Assembly (NCBI RefSeq): GCF_014145675.1
Contig: NZ_JACGZW010000001.1
Span: 62,001-126,000 of the forward strand
Direction: 5' to 3'
DNA from: Amycolatopsis dendrobii
Lineage (GTDB): Bacteria; Actinomycetota; Actinomycetes; Mycobacteriales; Pseudonocardiaceae
DNA: 64,000 bases
Under the pieces are notes generated by a model. That model was given only the letters and a program-made list of their open reading frames with translations, was not told the origin of the DNA and did no database searches. Made by a program: the position numbers and the translations under genes. Positions 1-9,600 of the stretch are shown here, piece after piece. Within the stretch, counting starts at the first letter, position 1; every line of letters begins with the position of its first letter.

Positions 1-226
1 CCGCCGCGGCGAACAGGGCGCACACGGTGAGCGCGGGGCTCGACCCGGCGATGCCGGCGACGAGGAGGCCGCACGCGGCGACGTCCAGCAGGATCGCGAA
101 GGCGGTCAGCAGCGCGGCGGAGCGGGCCGGTTTGCCGCGGCGCAGGGCGGCGGCCAGTTCCGGGTCGCTGGTTTCGAACCAGCGCTCGATCTTGTCCAGC
201 TCGACGCGTTCGTGGTGACTGAGCAT
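1..226 (-). CDS. DUF3040 membrane protein (3' end outside window)
   Basis: The start region reads MLSHHERVELDKIERWF, followed by SDPELAAAL and two hydrophobic stretches. This is the usual opening of the small actinobacterial DUF3040 membrane proteins: an N-terminal amphipathic helix, an acidic DPxLA motif, then two membrane helices. The ATG at 226-224 is preceded by AAGGAGACCTCC, a clear ribosome site. About 75 residues are visible and the C-terminus lies beyond base 1. Function is unknown for the family. Confidence 0.8.
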   Translation of the reverse strand, partial: MLSHHERVELDKIERWFETSDPELAAALRRGKPARSAALLTAFAILLDVAACGLLVAGIAGSSPALTVCALFAAA

Positions 227-396
227 GGAGGTCTCCTTCGGCGGCCCGCGTGCCGTCTCGGAGGAAGTACCCGGCCCGTCGCCTGGTGAACCGCGTCACC
301 CTCGATTCACCCGACTGCCCGAACCCCGCGCGAAACCGGGCGTTTCCGGTCACGGTGCGCTGTCGGCCGGACCGTCCACAAAGGTCTCCACAAAGG

Positions 397-1161
397 TCAC
401 GGAGCGCAAGCGGGCTCCGGTCCGGAATAACCCTCCCGGGACGAATCGTCGATGCCGACCTCGCACGGGATCGACGGATCCACGCGATTGCCTTCGACGC
501 GCGCGCCGGTGGAGCGGATCGCCAAGCCGATCGCGTGGTCCGGGCCCGCCGCGAAGGTGTTGCCGGTGATGGCGGCCTGCTGGACGTCCTCGAACATCAG
601 CGTCTGCGAGGCGACGAGTGTTTCGCAGAAATTGTCCTTGACCAGGAAATCGGTGGTGTGGCCCTTTCCGTCGCCCTCGCCGTCGTTCGGGCCTTCCGCC
701 ATCAGGCACATGTTGTCGATTTTCTCGCAGCGGTTTCCTTCGATCCGGACGTGGTTGCTCGGCGGGCTGTCGCTGGAGAACGTCTGCATGCAGTCGGCGT
801 GCGCGCCGTCGCGGTTCGACGTCTGGCTGATCGTGTTGTGCTCGATGGCGATGTAGTCGCCGAAGAACCGGATGCCGTCGCCGTCCCCGCCTTGCGGGGC
901 GGTGATCCTGGTGTTCTTCAGCGTGACGTGGTTGCCGCGGATTTCGACGCCGGGCGCGGACGGTCTTTCGAGGGTGAATCCGTCGACGACGACCCAGTCG
1001 GCGTCGATGTCGATGCCGGGGACCGATCTCCCGCCGCCGGAATACACCCGCGGGTGGTCCGGGGTGCCGCCGGCGGTGATGTGCAGCCGGGAACCGGCGT
1101 GCGCGGGCGGAGCGAAGGCGACGGCCAGTACCGCGGCGGCGGCCAGGACGCGGGTGCGCAT
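397..1161 (-). CDS. secreted right-handed beta-helix protein
   Basis: A 254-residue exported protein. Residues 1-22 form a Sec signal peptide (MRTRV, then an Ala/Val core ending AHA). The rest shows the short-repeat rhythm of parallel beta-helix proteins, with recurring V-x-G/N turns such as GIDIDADWVVVDGF, HVTLKNTRI, YIAIEHNTI, HVRIEGNRC and AAITGNTF. This fold is shared by pectate lyases and other polysaccharide-acting enzymes. I see no specific lyase catalytic motif, so the substrate is open. Several Cys residues may form disulphides outside the cell. It stands alone between DUF3040 and the divergent kinase operon. Confidence 0.75.
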   Translation of the reverse strand: MRTRVLAAAAVLAVAFAPPAHAGSRLHITAGGTPDHPRVYSGGGRSVPGIDIDADWVVVDGFTLERPSAPGVEIRGNHVTLKNTRITAPQGGDGDGIRFFGDYIAIEHNTISQTSNRDGAHADCMQTFSSDSPPSNHVRIEGNRCEKIDNMCLMAEGPNDGEGDGKGHTTDFLVKDNFCETLVASQTLMFEDVQQAAITGNTFAAGPDHAIGLAIRSTGARVEGNRVDPSIPCEVGIDDSSREGYSGPEPACAP

Positions 1162-1313
1162 GGGTCTCCTCTTTTTCGCTCGGACGGGGGACGCGGCGAA
1201 GATAGGGCCGGACGGCGGGAGGGGTCCCGGGCCGCTTTCTGCGGACGTGCGCGATGCAGTATCGTTACTGCGAGTTACCTCACAGGGGTCGGACCACGCC
1301 GAGGGGAGCGTCG

Positions 1314-3104
1314 GTGCACGCGGACCAGCTCATCGCGGACCGGTACCGGCTGCTGGAGCGCGTCGGCAGCGGCGGCATGGGCGTCGTCTGGCGGGCGCAC
1401 GACGACCGGCTCGGCCGGGAGGTGGCGCTCAAGCAGGCCCGGCTGTCCGACGTGGTGAGCGGGCGGACGCTGCGCCGCGAGGCCCGGCTGGCGGCCGGCG
1501 TGCTGCACCCGAACGTGGTCACCTTCTTCGACGTCGCCGCCGACGGGGACGAGCTGTGGCTGGTGATGGAGTACGTTTCCTCGCGCAGCCTCGCCGAAAT
1601 CCTCGCCGCGGAAGGAAGACTGCCCGCGCGGACGGTCGCCGAGATCGGCGTGCAGATCGCGGCTGCGCTCGGCGCGGTGCACGGGCACGGCATCGTGCAC
1701 CGCGACGTCAAGCCGGGCAACGTCCTGATCGCCTCGGACGGCCGTGCGAAGCTCACCGATTTCGGCATCTCCCGTTCGGTCCGCACGGACGAGACGGTCA
1801 CCGATTCGCCGCTCATCGGCGGCACGCCGGACTACCTCGCCCCGGAGGTCGCGCAAGGGCATCCGCCCACCGCGGCGTCGGATGTCTTTTCCCTGGGGGC
1901 AACGCTCTTCGCCGCGGTCGAGGGCACGCCGCCGTTCTCCGGCGGGAACGAGTACGCCACCATCCGCCGGGTCGCCGAGGGCGCGGTGCCGCGCGCGCGG
2001 CACGCGGACGGTCTCGCGCCGACGCTGGAACTGCTGATGCGGCGCGACCCCGCGGAACGGCCGGCCGCGGTGTCGGCGGGCGAACTGCTGGCCGAGGGGA
2101 TCGACGCGCTGCCGGTCGCCGTTCCGCCGCGGCCGCGCGGCCGGCGGGGGCTGCTGATCGCCGGGGTGGCGGTCGCGGCGGTCGCGGTCGTGGTCGCCAC
2201 GTACTTCGCGACCCGTCCGGCCAAGACCGACGCGAGCCCGCCGGTCGCCCCGGTGGCGCAGGCGAAGCTCGGCATCGGTCCCGATCCGCGGGCCGCCGAC
2301 CCGTGCCGGCTGGTCGACCCGGCCCCGCTGAAACCGTTCGGCGACCCGGAGGCCGTCCCGGATTACGGGAACTTCAACCGCTGCGACGTGATCCTGCACC
2401 AAGGCGACCGCCAAGCGGACGTCCTGGTGGAGCTGAACGACCCGCCCGGTTCGGCGATGGAGGGCACGCAGTCGAAGTCCGGGCCGTTCCCGGTTTTCGG
2501 CGCCGCGTCGCCGGACAAGTGCGAGCGGACGATCCAGTTGCAGGACCGGTTCGTGGTGCAGGTGACGGCCAAGCAGGACGACGGCTACCACCTCGACCTG
2601 TGCCGGGCCGCCGACACCGCGGTCGCCTCGGCGACGAAAGCCATGGCAGCGGCCGGGGTTCCCCGGCGCACGACGGCGTTCCCGGCGGGTTCGCTGGCGA
2701 ACGTGGACGCGTGCTCCCTGCTGGACTCGCTCTCGGTTTCCTCGGCGGCCGGAGTCGCCGCCCCGGTCCGGATCAGCCGCGGTTTCGGCGGCTGGTGGTG
2801 CGACTGGAAGAGCCAGGCGAGCGACCGTTCGGTCACCGTCATGTTCGACCGGGACCAGCCGCCGGACAGCACGACCGGCCAGCTCGTGCAGATCGGCGGG
2901 CACGACGCGTATCTCAAAACCGACGAGTTCGCGACGGACACCTGCCAGGCGGTTCTCGTCTACCGTCCCTACACCGACGCGCACGGAGACCCGAGGGTGG
3001 AACGCCTTCGGGTCGTGGTGCACGGGACACCGCCCTCGGCGCGGCTGTGCGCGCCGGTGTCCGCATTGGCCGGTTCGCTGGCCGGAAAGCTGCCGAAGAC
3101 ATGA
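1314..3104 (+). CDS. membrane Ser/Thr protein kinase (PknB-like) with Cys-containing extracellular domain
   Basis: A 596-residue receptor-type Hanks kinase. The kinase domain spans about residues 9-265: glycine loop GSGGMG (18-23), catalytic Lys40, HRDVKPGN with Asp131, DFG at 149-151 and APE near 176-178. A basic stretch and one membrane helix (279-298) follow. The outside part of about 295 residues holds two similar Cys-containing halves (DPCRLVD and VDACSLLD), resembling DUF3558-type lipoprotein domains rather than PASTA repeats. A GTG at 1314 after GAGGGGAG is preferred over an in-frame ATG at 1254, which lacks a ribosome site. The stop overlaps the start of the FHA gene (ATGA), so the two are translationally coupled. 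The extracellular ligand is unknown. Confidence 0.9.
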   Translation: MHADQLIADRYRLLERVGSGGMGVVWRAHDDRLGREVALKQARLSDVVSGRTLRREARLAAGVLHPNVVTFFDVAADGDELWLVMEYVSSRSLAEILAAEGRLPARTVAEIGVQIAAALGAVHGHGIVHRDVKPGNVLIASDGRAKLTDFGISRSVRTDETVTDSPLIGGTPDYLAPEVAQGHPPTAASDVFSLGATLFAAVEGTPPFSGGNEYATIRRVAEGAVPRARHADGLAPTLELLMRRDPAERPAAVSAGELLAEGIDALPVAVPPRPRGRRGLLIAGVAVAAVAVVVATYFATRPAKTDASPPVAPVAQAKLGIGPDPRAADPCRLVDPAPLKPFGDPEAVPDYGNFNRCDVILHQGDRQADVLVELNDPPGSAMEGTQSKSGPFPVFGAASPDKCERTIQLQDRFVVQVTAKQDDGYHLDLCRAADTAVASATKAMAAAGVPRRTTAFPAGSLANVDACSLLDSLSVSSAAGVAAPVRISRGFGGWWCDWKSQASDRSVTVMFDRDQPPDSTTGQLVQIGGHDAYLKTDEFATDTCQAVLVYRPYTDAHGDPRVERLRVVVHGTPPSARLCAPVSALAGSLAGKLPKT

Positions 3105-3925
3105 CCGCGTTTCCCGGCGGCCCGCCGGAAGAACTGGGCTCGGACCACGGCAGCCTCGCGCACGGCGTCCCGCCTTCCCCGCCGGGCACGATCTTCGCGC
3201 TCGCGGTGACCGGCGGCGTGCGGATGCCGCCGCGCGACGGCAGGCAGGTGCTGTTCGGCCGCAACCGCGACGACGTGCACGTGTGTGTCGGCGAGGACGA
3301 CCGGAAGGTCAGCCGGAAACAGGGATTCCTGGTGCGGCGCCGGGATTCCTGGTGGATCCACAACACCGGGAAACTGCCGATCCGGCTGCCCGGTTCGCGG
3401 CTGCTGTTTCCCGAAGAGGAACCGGTGCCGCTGGCCGAGGGCTACACCGCGGCGTTCGTGCGCGGTTCGGCCGGGCGCGAGCACCTGCTGGAGGTGTACG
3501 TCGCGGGCGCGGACGGCCGCCGCCCGGATTCGCGGCCGCAGGACGTCACCGAACCGCCGCGGATGTGGCGGCTCACGCCGGACGAACGGCTCGTGCTCGT
3601 CTCGCTCGCGCAGCGGTATCTGCTGCAGGACCAGTATCCGCAGCCGCTCGCGTGGCGGCAGGTCGCGGAACAGCTGTCCGAGCTGAAACCGGAGGCGCGC
3701 TGGAGCGCCAAGCGCGTCGAACACCTCGTCGGAGCCGTGCGCGCCCGGCTGGCGCGCGCCGGGGTGGCCGGGCTGACCAGGGAAGAGGTCGGCGAACCGG
3801 TCGGGAACGCGCTGAACGACAACCTGATCAAGGAACTCCTGCTCTCGACGTCCTTGGTCCCGCCGGACCTGGCGCTGCTCGAACCCGGGGACGATCCGGG
3901 AGGGGTCCCGGCCCCTCCTGCTTGA
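3101..3925 (+). CDS. FHA-domain protein, first of a paralogous pair
   Basis: A 274-residue cytoplasmic protein coupled to the kinase gene by an ATGA overlap, so it is probably a phospho-Thr reader or substrate of that kinase. An FHA-type fold covers about residues 28-130: FGRNRDD at 52-58, then VSRKQG at 70-75. The usual FHA core is GR...S-x-x-H, but here the His is Gln74, which may weaken phosphopeptide binding. The C-terminal half (about 150-265) is helical, starts RLTPDERLVLVSLAQRYLL and resembles a winged-helix or helical partner domain shared with the next gene. The C-terminal function is unknown. Confidence 0.8.
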   Translation: MTAFPGGPPEELGSDHGSLAHGVPPSPPGTIFALAVTGGVRMPPRDGRQVLFGRNRDDVHVCVGEDDRKVSRKQGFLVRRRDSWWIHNTGKLPIRLPGSRLLFPEEEPVPLAEGYTAAFVRGSAGREHLLEVYVAGADGRRPDSRPQDVTEPPRMWRLTPDERLVLVSLAQRYLLQDQYPQPLAWRQVAEQLSELKPEARWSAKRVEHLVGAVRARLARAGVAGLTREEVGEPVGNALNDNLIKELLLSTSLVPPDLALLEPGDDPGGVPAPPA

Positions 3926-4032
3926 CTCGCGGTGCGCGGCGGATCCGGTCCCGCGCCCCCGGCGGGCCGTCGCGGCCGCCCGGCCGGGGTCCGGCAGCGG
4001 CTCCGCGGGGGGTGTCCTTGGCAGGGGAGGCG

Positions 4033-4764
4033 ATGCGGACGCTGCCCGCGGGACACCCGAGCCTCGCGCTCGGGTTCGCGTCGCCGCCGGGCACGCTGGC
4101 GGTGCTGGGGCGCGCGGGGGGAGTCCTGGTGCCGCCGGCGGCGCGGGGGCCGGTCACGTTCGGGCGGAACACCGCCGAGGTGACGGTGCCGCTCGGCGAG
4201 GACGACCGCCGGGTCAGCCGCCGCCACGGCGTGCTGGAGCGGCACGCGGGCCGGTGGTGGGTGCGGGCGACCGGCAAGGTTCCGCTGCGGCTGCCGCGGT
4301 CGCGGCTGGTGTTCGCCGGGGCCGCGCCGGTTCCGCTGCCGCCCGGCTATCTCCCGGTGTACGCGCGCGGTTCGGGGGACCGCGAGCACGTGCTGGAGAT
4401 CCGGATCGCCGACGGGACGCCGCCGCCGGTCCCGGCCGGGCGGCTGCGGCCGGACGAACGGCTCGTGCTGGCGATGGTCGCGCGCGCGTTCCTGCGGCAG
4501 GAGGAACGACCGCGTCCGGTGCCGGTTTCGCTGGCCGCGCACCGGTTGTCGACGCTCGATCCGGACGGCGGATGGACCGCGGAAGCGGTGGCGCGGGTGC
4601 TGGATGCGGTGCGGTACCGGTTCCGGCCGGGGTCGCCGGACGAGGACCTGGTGGCGGCGCTCGTTTCGGCGGCGGTGCTGGTGCCCCCGGATCTGGCGTT
4701 GCTGTCGCCGGAGCTGCCGCCGGTGGAAGAGGAAGGGGGGATGCCGTCCACGTGGGGGAGCTAG
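4033..4764 (+). CDS. FHA-domain protein, second of a paralogous pair
   Basis: A 243-residue paralogue of the preceding gene with the same order: an FHA domain (FGRNTAEV at 43-50, VSRRHG at 61-66 with the expected His65) and a helical C-terminal half beginning RLRPDERLVLAMVARAFL. Unlike its neighbour it keeps the canonical SRRH core. The ATG at 4033 follows GGGGAGG at 5 bases; longer upstream readings cross the previous gene's stop and look non-coding. It completes a kinase-FHA-FHA operon, and a role in reading phosphorylation by the upstream kinase is inferred. Confidence 0.8.
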   Translation: MRTLPAGHPSLALGFASPPGTLAVLGRAGGVLVPPAARGPVTFGRNTAEVTVPLGEDDRRVSRRHGVLERHAGRWWVRATGKVPLRLPRSRLVFAGAAPVPLPPGYLPVYARGSGDREHVLEIRIADGTPPPVPAGRLRPDERLVLAMVARAFLRQEERPRPVPVSLAAHRLSTLDPDGGWTAEAVARVLDAVRYRFRPGSPDEDLVAALVSAAVLVPPDLALLSPELPPVEEEGGMPSTWGS

Positions 4765-4781
4765 GTCGCCTCTAACAGGCG

Positions 4782-5930
4782 TTATCCCTGCCGGAACGGG
4801 CGGAAGAAGTCGCGCAGTTCCCGCGCGTACAGCTCCGGCTCCTCGAACGGCGCGAAGTGCCCGCCGCGTTCCGGTTCGGTGACGCGGACGGTGTTGGCCA
4901 CCCGGTCGATCCACGCGCGCGGCGCGCGGACGAGATCGGCCGGGAACAGCGAGAAACCGGACGGCACTTCGACCCGCCGGGCATGCTGTTCCGGCGGGAT
5001 CGCGCCGTTGGCCCGGTACATCCGCATGGCTGAGCCGATGGTGCCGGTGAGCCAGTAGATGGTGACGTTGGCAAGGATCTCGTCTTTGGTGAAAGCGCGT
5101 TCGACCTCCCCGCCACAGTCGCTCCACGCGCGAAGCTTTTCCACGATCCACGCGGCCAGCCCGGCAGGCGAATCGGTGAGCCCGACCGCGGCGGTCTGCG
5201 GTTTGGTGCGGTGCATCGCGGCATACGCTCCCTCGGCCGCGCCCCAGGCCGCGGCGCCTTGGAGCCATTCGCGTTCTTCGGGCGTCGCGTCGTCCGGGAC
5301 GAACGCGGGCAGCCCGGCGTCCATCCGGTGCACGGCCACGACCCGGTCCGGGTGGTCGAGGGCGAGGAAGCGGCTGACGCTGCTGCCGATGTCGCCGCCC
5401 GCCGCGGCGAAGCGCGGGTAGCCGAGGACGGTCATCAGTTCGGCCCACATCCCGGCGACGGCGACGGAATCGGGCGCCGGGCCGGCGGGGCGGTCGGAAT
5501 ATCCGTAGCCGGGCAGGTCCGGGACGATGACGTCGAAGGCGTCCGCCGGGTCGGCTCCGTGGGCGCCGGGGTCGGCGAGCAGCGGGACGACTTTCGAATA
5601 GCGCCAGAACGAATCCGGCCAGCCGTGGGTCAGCACGAGCGGCAGCGCCGGCCCGCTCGGCGCGACCGCGCGGGCGTGCACGAAATGGATCCGGGATCCG
5701 CCGATCCGGACGCGGTACCGCGGCAGCCGCGCGAGCGCGGCTTCCTGCTTCGGCCAGTCGAACTCTTCTGCCCAGTAGGCGATCAGTTCACGCAGGTAGC
5801 TCACGTCCGCGCCGAGCGCCCAGCCGTCTTCCGGCGCGTCCGGCCAGCGGGTCGCGCGCAGCCGGGCGCGCAGGTCGGCGAGCTGCGCGGGATCGGTTTC
5901 GGCGGCGAACGATTCGGGACGGTCGGCCAT
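4782..5930 (-). CDS. epoxide hydrolase family alpha/beta hydrolase
   Basis: A 382-residue soluble hydrolase of the microsomal epoxide hydrolase type. An N-terminal EHN domain (about 5-90) with the typical RWPDAPEDGW segment precedes an alpha/beta-hydrolase core. HGWPDS at 102-107 is the oxyanion HGxP motif, Asp180 in GGDIGS is the expected nucleophile, and His near 358 in GGHFAPFEEPE is the general base. The family opens epoxides to diols through an Asp-ester intermediate. The ATG at 5930 begins MADRPESF, and an upstream in-frame extension has no homologous character. It is convergent with the FHA operon and divergent from ribA. Confidence 0.85.
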   Translation of the reverse strand: MADRPESFAAETDPAQLADLRARLRATRWPDAPEDGWALGADVSYLRELIAYWAEEFDWPKQEAALARLPRYRVRIGGSRIHFVHARAVAPSGPALPLVLTHGWPDSFWRYSKVVPLLADPGAHGADPADAFDVIVPDLPGYGYSDRPAGPAPDSVAVAGMWAELMTVLGYPRFAAAGGDIGSSVSRFLALDHPDRVVAVHRMDAGLPAFVPDDATPEEREWLQGAAAWGAAEGAYAAMHRTKPQTAAVGLTDSPAGLAAWIVEKLRAWSDCGGEVERAFTKDEILANVTIYWLTGTIGSAMRMYRANGAIPPEQHARRVEVPSGFSLFPADLVRAPRAWIDRVANTVRVTEPERGGHFAPFEEPELYARELRDFFRPFRQG

Positions 5931-6029
5931 GCCCGCGAGCCTACGTGACCTTGGCCGCACTCCGGGGCCGCGGTTTTGCCGGCGGTTCTGGGTAGGGTCG
6001 GAATCATCGAGGGGGAGAGGAGTTGCCCG

Positions 6030-6665
6030 ATGACGACAGTCCCACAGGTGCGCACGCGAGTACGGATCCCGCTGCGGTTCGGCGACGCTCCCGCGGTCGA
6101 GTCCGAGGCGGTCACGTTCGCCGGGCTGTCCGACGGGCTCGAGCATCTTGCCTTCGTGCTGGGCAAACCCGGTCCGGTGCCGCTGGTGCGGCTGCATTCG
6201 GAATGTCTCACCGGAGACGTCTTCGGATCCGCGCGCTGCGATTGCGGCCCGCAGCTGGCGGAGTCGGTCGCGCGGATTTCCGAGGCAGGCGGGTACCTGC
6301 TCTACCTGCGTCAGGAAGGCCGCGGAATCGGGCTGTACAACAAGCTCGACGCCTACGCGCTGCAGGATTCCGGTTTGGACACCTACGCGGCGAATTCCGC
6401 GCTCGGCCTGCCCGAGGACGCGCGCGACTACACCGCGGCCGCGCAGATGCTCAGCCTGTTCGGCGTTCAGCAGCTGGATCTGCTGTCGAACAACCCGGAC
6501 AAGGCGGCCCAGCTGGCGCGGCACGGCCTCGATGTGCGCGAGCGCGTCCGCACCGGGGTTTTCGCGAACGAGAACAACGTGCGGTACCTGCGCGCGAAAG
6601 CCGAGCAGACCGGGCACACGCTCGCGTTGCCGTTCGAGGAGTGGCCGGCTAGTTCGGCGGTGTGA
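6030..6665 (+). CDS. ribA: GTP cyclohydrolase II
   Basis: A 211-residue monofunctional GTP cyclohydrolase II, the first committed enzyme of riboflavin synthesis, which opens the GTP imidazole ring. Visible hallmarks are the zinc ligands Cys59, Cys70 and Cys72 in SECLTGDVFGSARCDCG, the RQEGRGIGL loop (94-102) and SNNPDK (153-158). It lacks the N-terminal dihydroxybutanone phosphate synthase domain found in many actinobacterial RibBA fusions, so this is probably an extra copy outside the main rib operon. The ATG at 6030 follows GGGGGAGAGGAG. Its last 17 bases overlap the convergent lyase gene. Confidence 0.92.
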   Translation: MTTVPQVRTRVRIPLRFGDAPAVESEAVTFAGLSDGLEHLAFVLGKPGPVPLVRLHSECLTGDVFGSARCDCGPQLAESVARISEAGGYLLYLRQEGRGIGLYNKLDAYALQDSGLDTYAANSALGLPEDARDYTAAAQMLSLFGVQQLDLLSNNPDKAAQLARHGLDVRERVRTGVFANENNVRYLRAKAEQTGHTLALPFEEWPASSAV

Positions 6666-9600
6666 GCGCGGAGATCCGGGTGAGGCTGGCGTCGCCTCGT
6701 CGCCAGTCCAGGGTGCGGAGGGCCAGGTAGCGGACGGGCTGGGGCAGCGTGACAGAGGCGGTGCGTTTTCGGTCCGGACGGGCGGCTTCGGCGTAGGTGA
6801 TGCCGTCGGTGCTGGTCTCGACGACGGTGGCGGGCACTCGGCCGGCGGTCCAGGCGAGTTCGACGGTCGCGATCCGCAGTGGTGCGCCCAGGTCCGCCAC
6901 CAACCGGCCGCCGGGGCCGGGTTGCCATGCTGTCGCCGGGTTGTCGTCGACGGCCGCGTCCGGGCTGGTCATCCCGGGCGGCAGCGGTTCGGCGGGGAAG
7001 GTCGCGCACCCGAGTGCGCGGTCGTTCAGCGGGTACGGCCGGGTCTCGGCGAACACGACGGGAACGGTCTGGCGCGGCGGCAGCGCGACTGTGCGCGGAC
7101 GGCCGCCGGTCGGGGTCACGGTCACGACTGCCGGAAGAAGTCCGGGCGGGGCGGTCAGGTCGACGCGGCTGGCGTCGTGCACTACCGCGCTCAGGCCGGG
7201 TGGGACGGCGCTGCCGGACTTGCCGCGCACGGTGAATCGCGGCGGTTCGACCCGGCCTTCGGCGGGGGCGAGTTCGTAGCCGAACGAGCTGCCGGACGTC
7301 GTGACTGTCTGCGTGCCTCGGTAGAGGAGAAGTGCGGTGCGATCCTGTGGCAGGGAAGCGGTTCCGGTCGCGGAGCGGTCGGAAAGGTTGGCCAGCACGA
7401 GGAAATCGTCGGTGACGCTTACGTGGACTCCGGTCGCGCTGGCGCGGGCGCGCCGGGCGAGTTTCGGCAGGTCCGCGCGGCCGGGGTACAGCTCGGCCAG
7501 TAGCGGCGCGGGCGGCCCGGCGGACAGCGTGACGTGGTCGTTCGTGACGGTGAGCGGATTCGGGCTGGTGACGACGATCCCGGCCCGGCCGTCGATGTCC
7601 AGCCAGCCGCCGGTGCTGTGCAGCGCGGGCGTCGGATAGGTCGCGACGGACGTCCAGGCGGCGCCGTCGGGCGACGTTTCGATCCGGTACTTCCGCCCGG
7701 CAGCGGCCTCCCAGCTCAGGCGGACCCGATCGACCCGTTGCGGTGCACCGAGATCGACGGCGAGCCAGCTGTCCGCGCGCGGACGGTCCGATGCGGACAC
7801 TGCCCACCGGGTGGCGGAATTGCCGTCGGCGGCGTACTTCGCCTCCTTGCCCGGCGCGGCCGAGGACGCGGACGCGGTTCCGGCCAGGGCGAGATCAGGG
7901 CCGTTGCCGTCATGGACTTCGAACGACCAGAGCGAGTAGCCGTATTGCGGGTCCGGTTGCACGCCAAGCATCCGCACGTGGCGCGCCGTCACCGGCGGGA
8001 AGGCCAGATCGTCGGTGCGCGCGCCGGCCGGCCCGGACTGTGCGGGGAGCGTCACCGATCCCTCGGCAGCGGTGTAGGCGCGATCGCCGTCGAGGCCGGG
8101 AACGCCTGGCATGGCCAGGTTGTAGACGTTGAGCACGCCTTCGTCCGGCGCGACGCCGGTGCTGGCGTAAACCGCGGCACCGGTGGGGAGCGTGGCGAGT
8201 GCGGCGTACCCGGTGTCGAAGCGCAGGACGCCGAGGGTGCCGTCGAATCCGTCGCGGACCTTGCGGTACGTCGTGGCGCGGCGTTCGCGCACGGCGACGT
8301 TCGTGGCGGGCAGCAGCATCGGGTTGGCGCCGCCGAGGACGAACAGCCAGTCGTCGTGGTTCGGCTGCCAGGCGAATTTCACGAACCCGGGTTTGGTGAC
8401 GGTCGCGGCCCACGCGGCGGGGGAGCGGTGCGCCAGCAGGCCCGGTCCGGTCCCGAAGTCGGCGGCGCGAGCGGCGTGGGCGTCGAATTCTTCCTTGCGC
8501 ACCGCACTGACCGGGCCTCCGTGCTCGGCGCGCCATTCGTGCAGCAAATAGCTGATGGCGAGTTCGGCGCGGGCTTCCGGTTCGTACTTGGGTTCGCCGG
8601 AGAACTTCGTGATCCGGTCGGACGGCGGGTACGCCTGGTACGGCTCCAGCCGCGCGGCCAGCTGGGCCTCGGCGCAGGCGGCGTGGCGGTCGCCGAGCAC
8701 TTGGGCGCGGAAGGCCAGCGGGAGGACGTCCCGGCCGTAGAGGTGTTCGCGGTCGGCGACCATCGGCATCAGCGGTTCGCCCGCGTCGCTGGTCATCAGG
8801 AGCATGGTGCGCCACAGCAGTTCGCCGTTCGGCTGCGCGGTGAGGACCTCGGGCAGCGGCGCGCCGGCGGTGAGGAAGTGCATCGCGTTGCGGCCGGACG
8901 TGCGCCAGAGTTCTTCCTGGTAGTGCGGGCCGAACGAGCCGTGGTTCTCGACCAGGAACGTGTCGTGCAGGTTGGTCGCGGTGTTGCCGCTGACCGGTTT
9001 GCCGTCGACGAGCCGCGGGTTCGCCAGATCCGCGGCGGGCAGGCCGCCTTCGTTGCGGCTCCAGGAACCGAAGGCCGCGCGCCATTCCGCGGCGCGCGGG
9101 TCGTTCGGCGCCCAGGCGAGCGCGGGGGCGAGCGACTGCGCGTAGACGCCCATCTCTTCCAGCTTCGTGTCGCCGACGTAGCCGCCGCGCAGGCCGTTGG
9201 GCGTCCAGTCGCCGGAGGCGGGGTCGTCGCCGGTGCCGAGGCTGGTCGTGTAGGCGGCCTGTTCGGTGGCGATGCGCTCGACGTTCCGTCGCGTCGCCGC
9301 GTCGAGGTCTGTCCACAAGAGACGCGCGGCGAGCTGGAAGTAGGACTGGAAAGTGGTGTCGAAGAACAGTTTCCGGCCCCACTCGGCACCGCCGGTGAGC
9401 CGGTTCGAGGCGGCGAAGTGCTTGATCGTGGCGAGGGTGTGCGCGCGCAGGGTTCCGCGGTCGACTCCGGCGACGCTCGCGTCGTAACCGTCGCGGGTCA
9501 GCAGGAGCGCGTTGCCGAGGACGACCGCGAAGGTGAAGTCGCGGGCCGGGTAGATCCCGGCAGCGGTGTCGAACTGCTGCTCGGCCCAGCGGGTGTGCCG

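Noticed and set aside
300..330. A ninth copy of the LuxR/MalT-type palindrome upstream of DUF3040
   Set aside because: Only the left arm (TTCACCCG) matches; the right half lacks GGYGA.
872..3023. Long open frames on both strands inside the kinase gene
   Set aside because: Arg/Ala/Gly-rich readings with no motifs; they are shadows caused by high GC third positions of the real kinase frame.
5973..5995. Possible SigF promoter upstream of ribA (GTTT...GGGTAG)
   Set aside because: Spacer is only 13 bases, outside the 15-17 range, and the last base differs from consensus.
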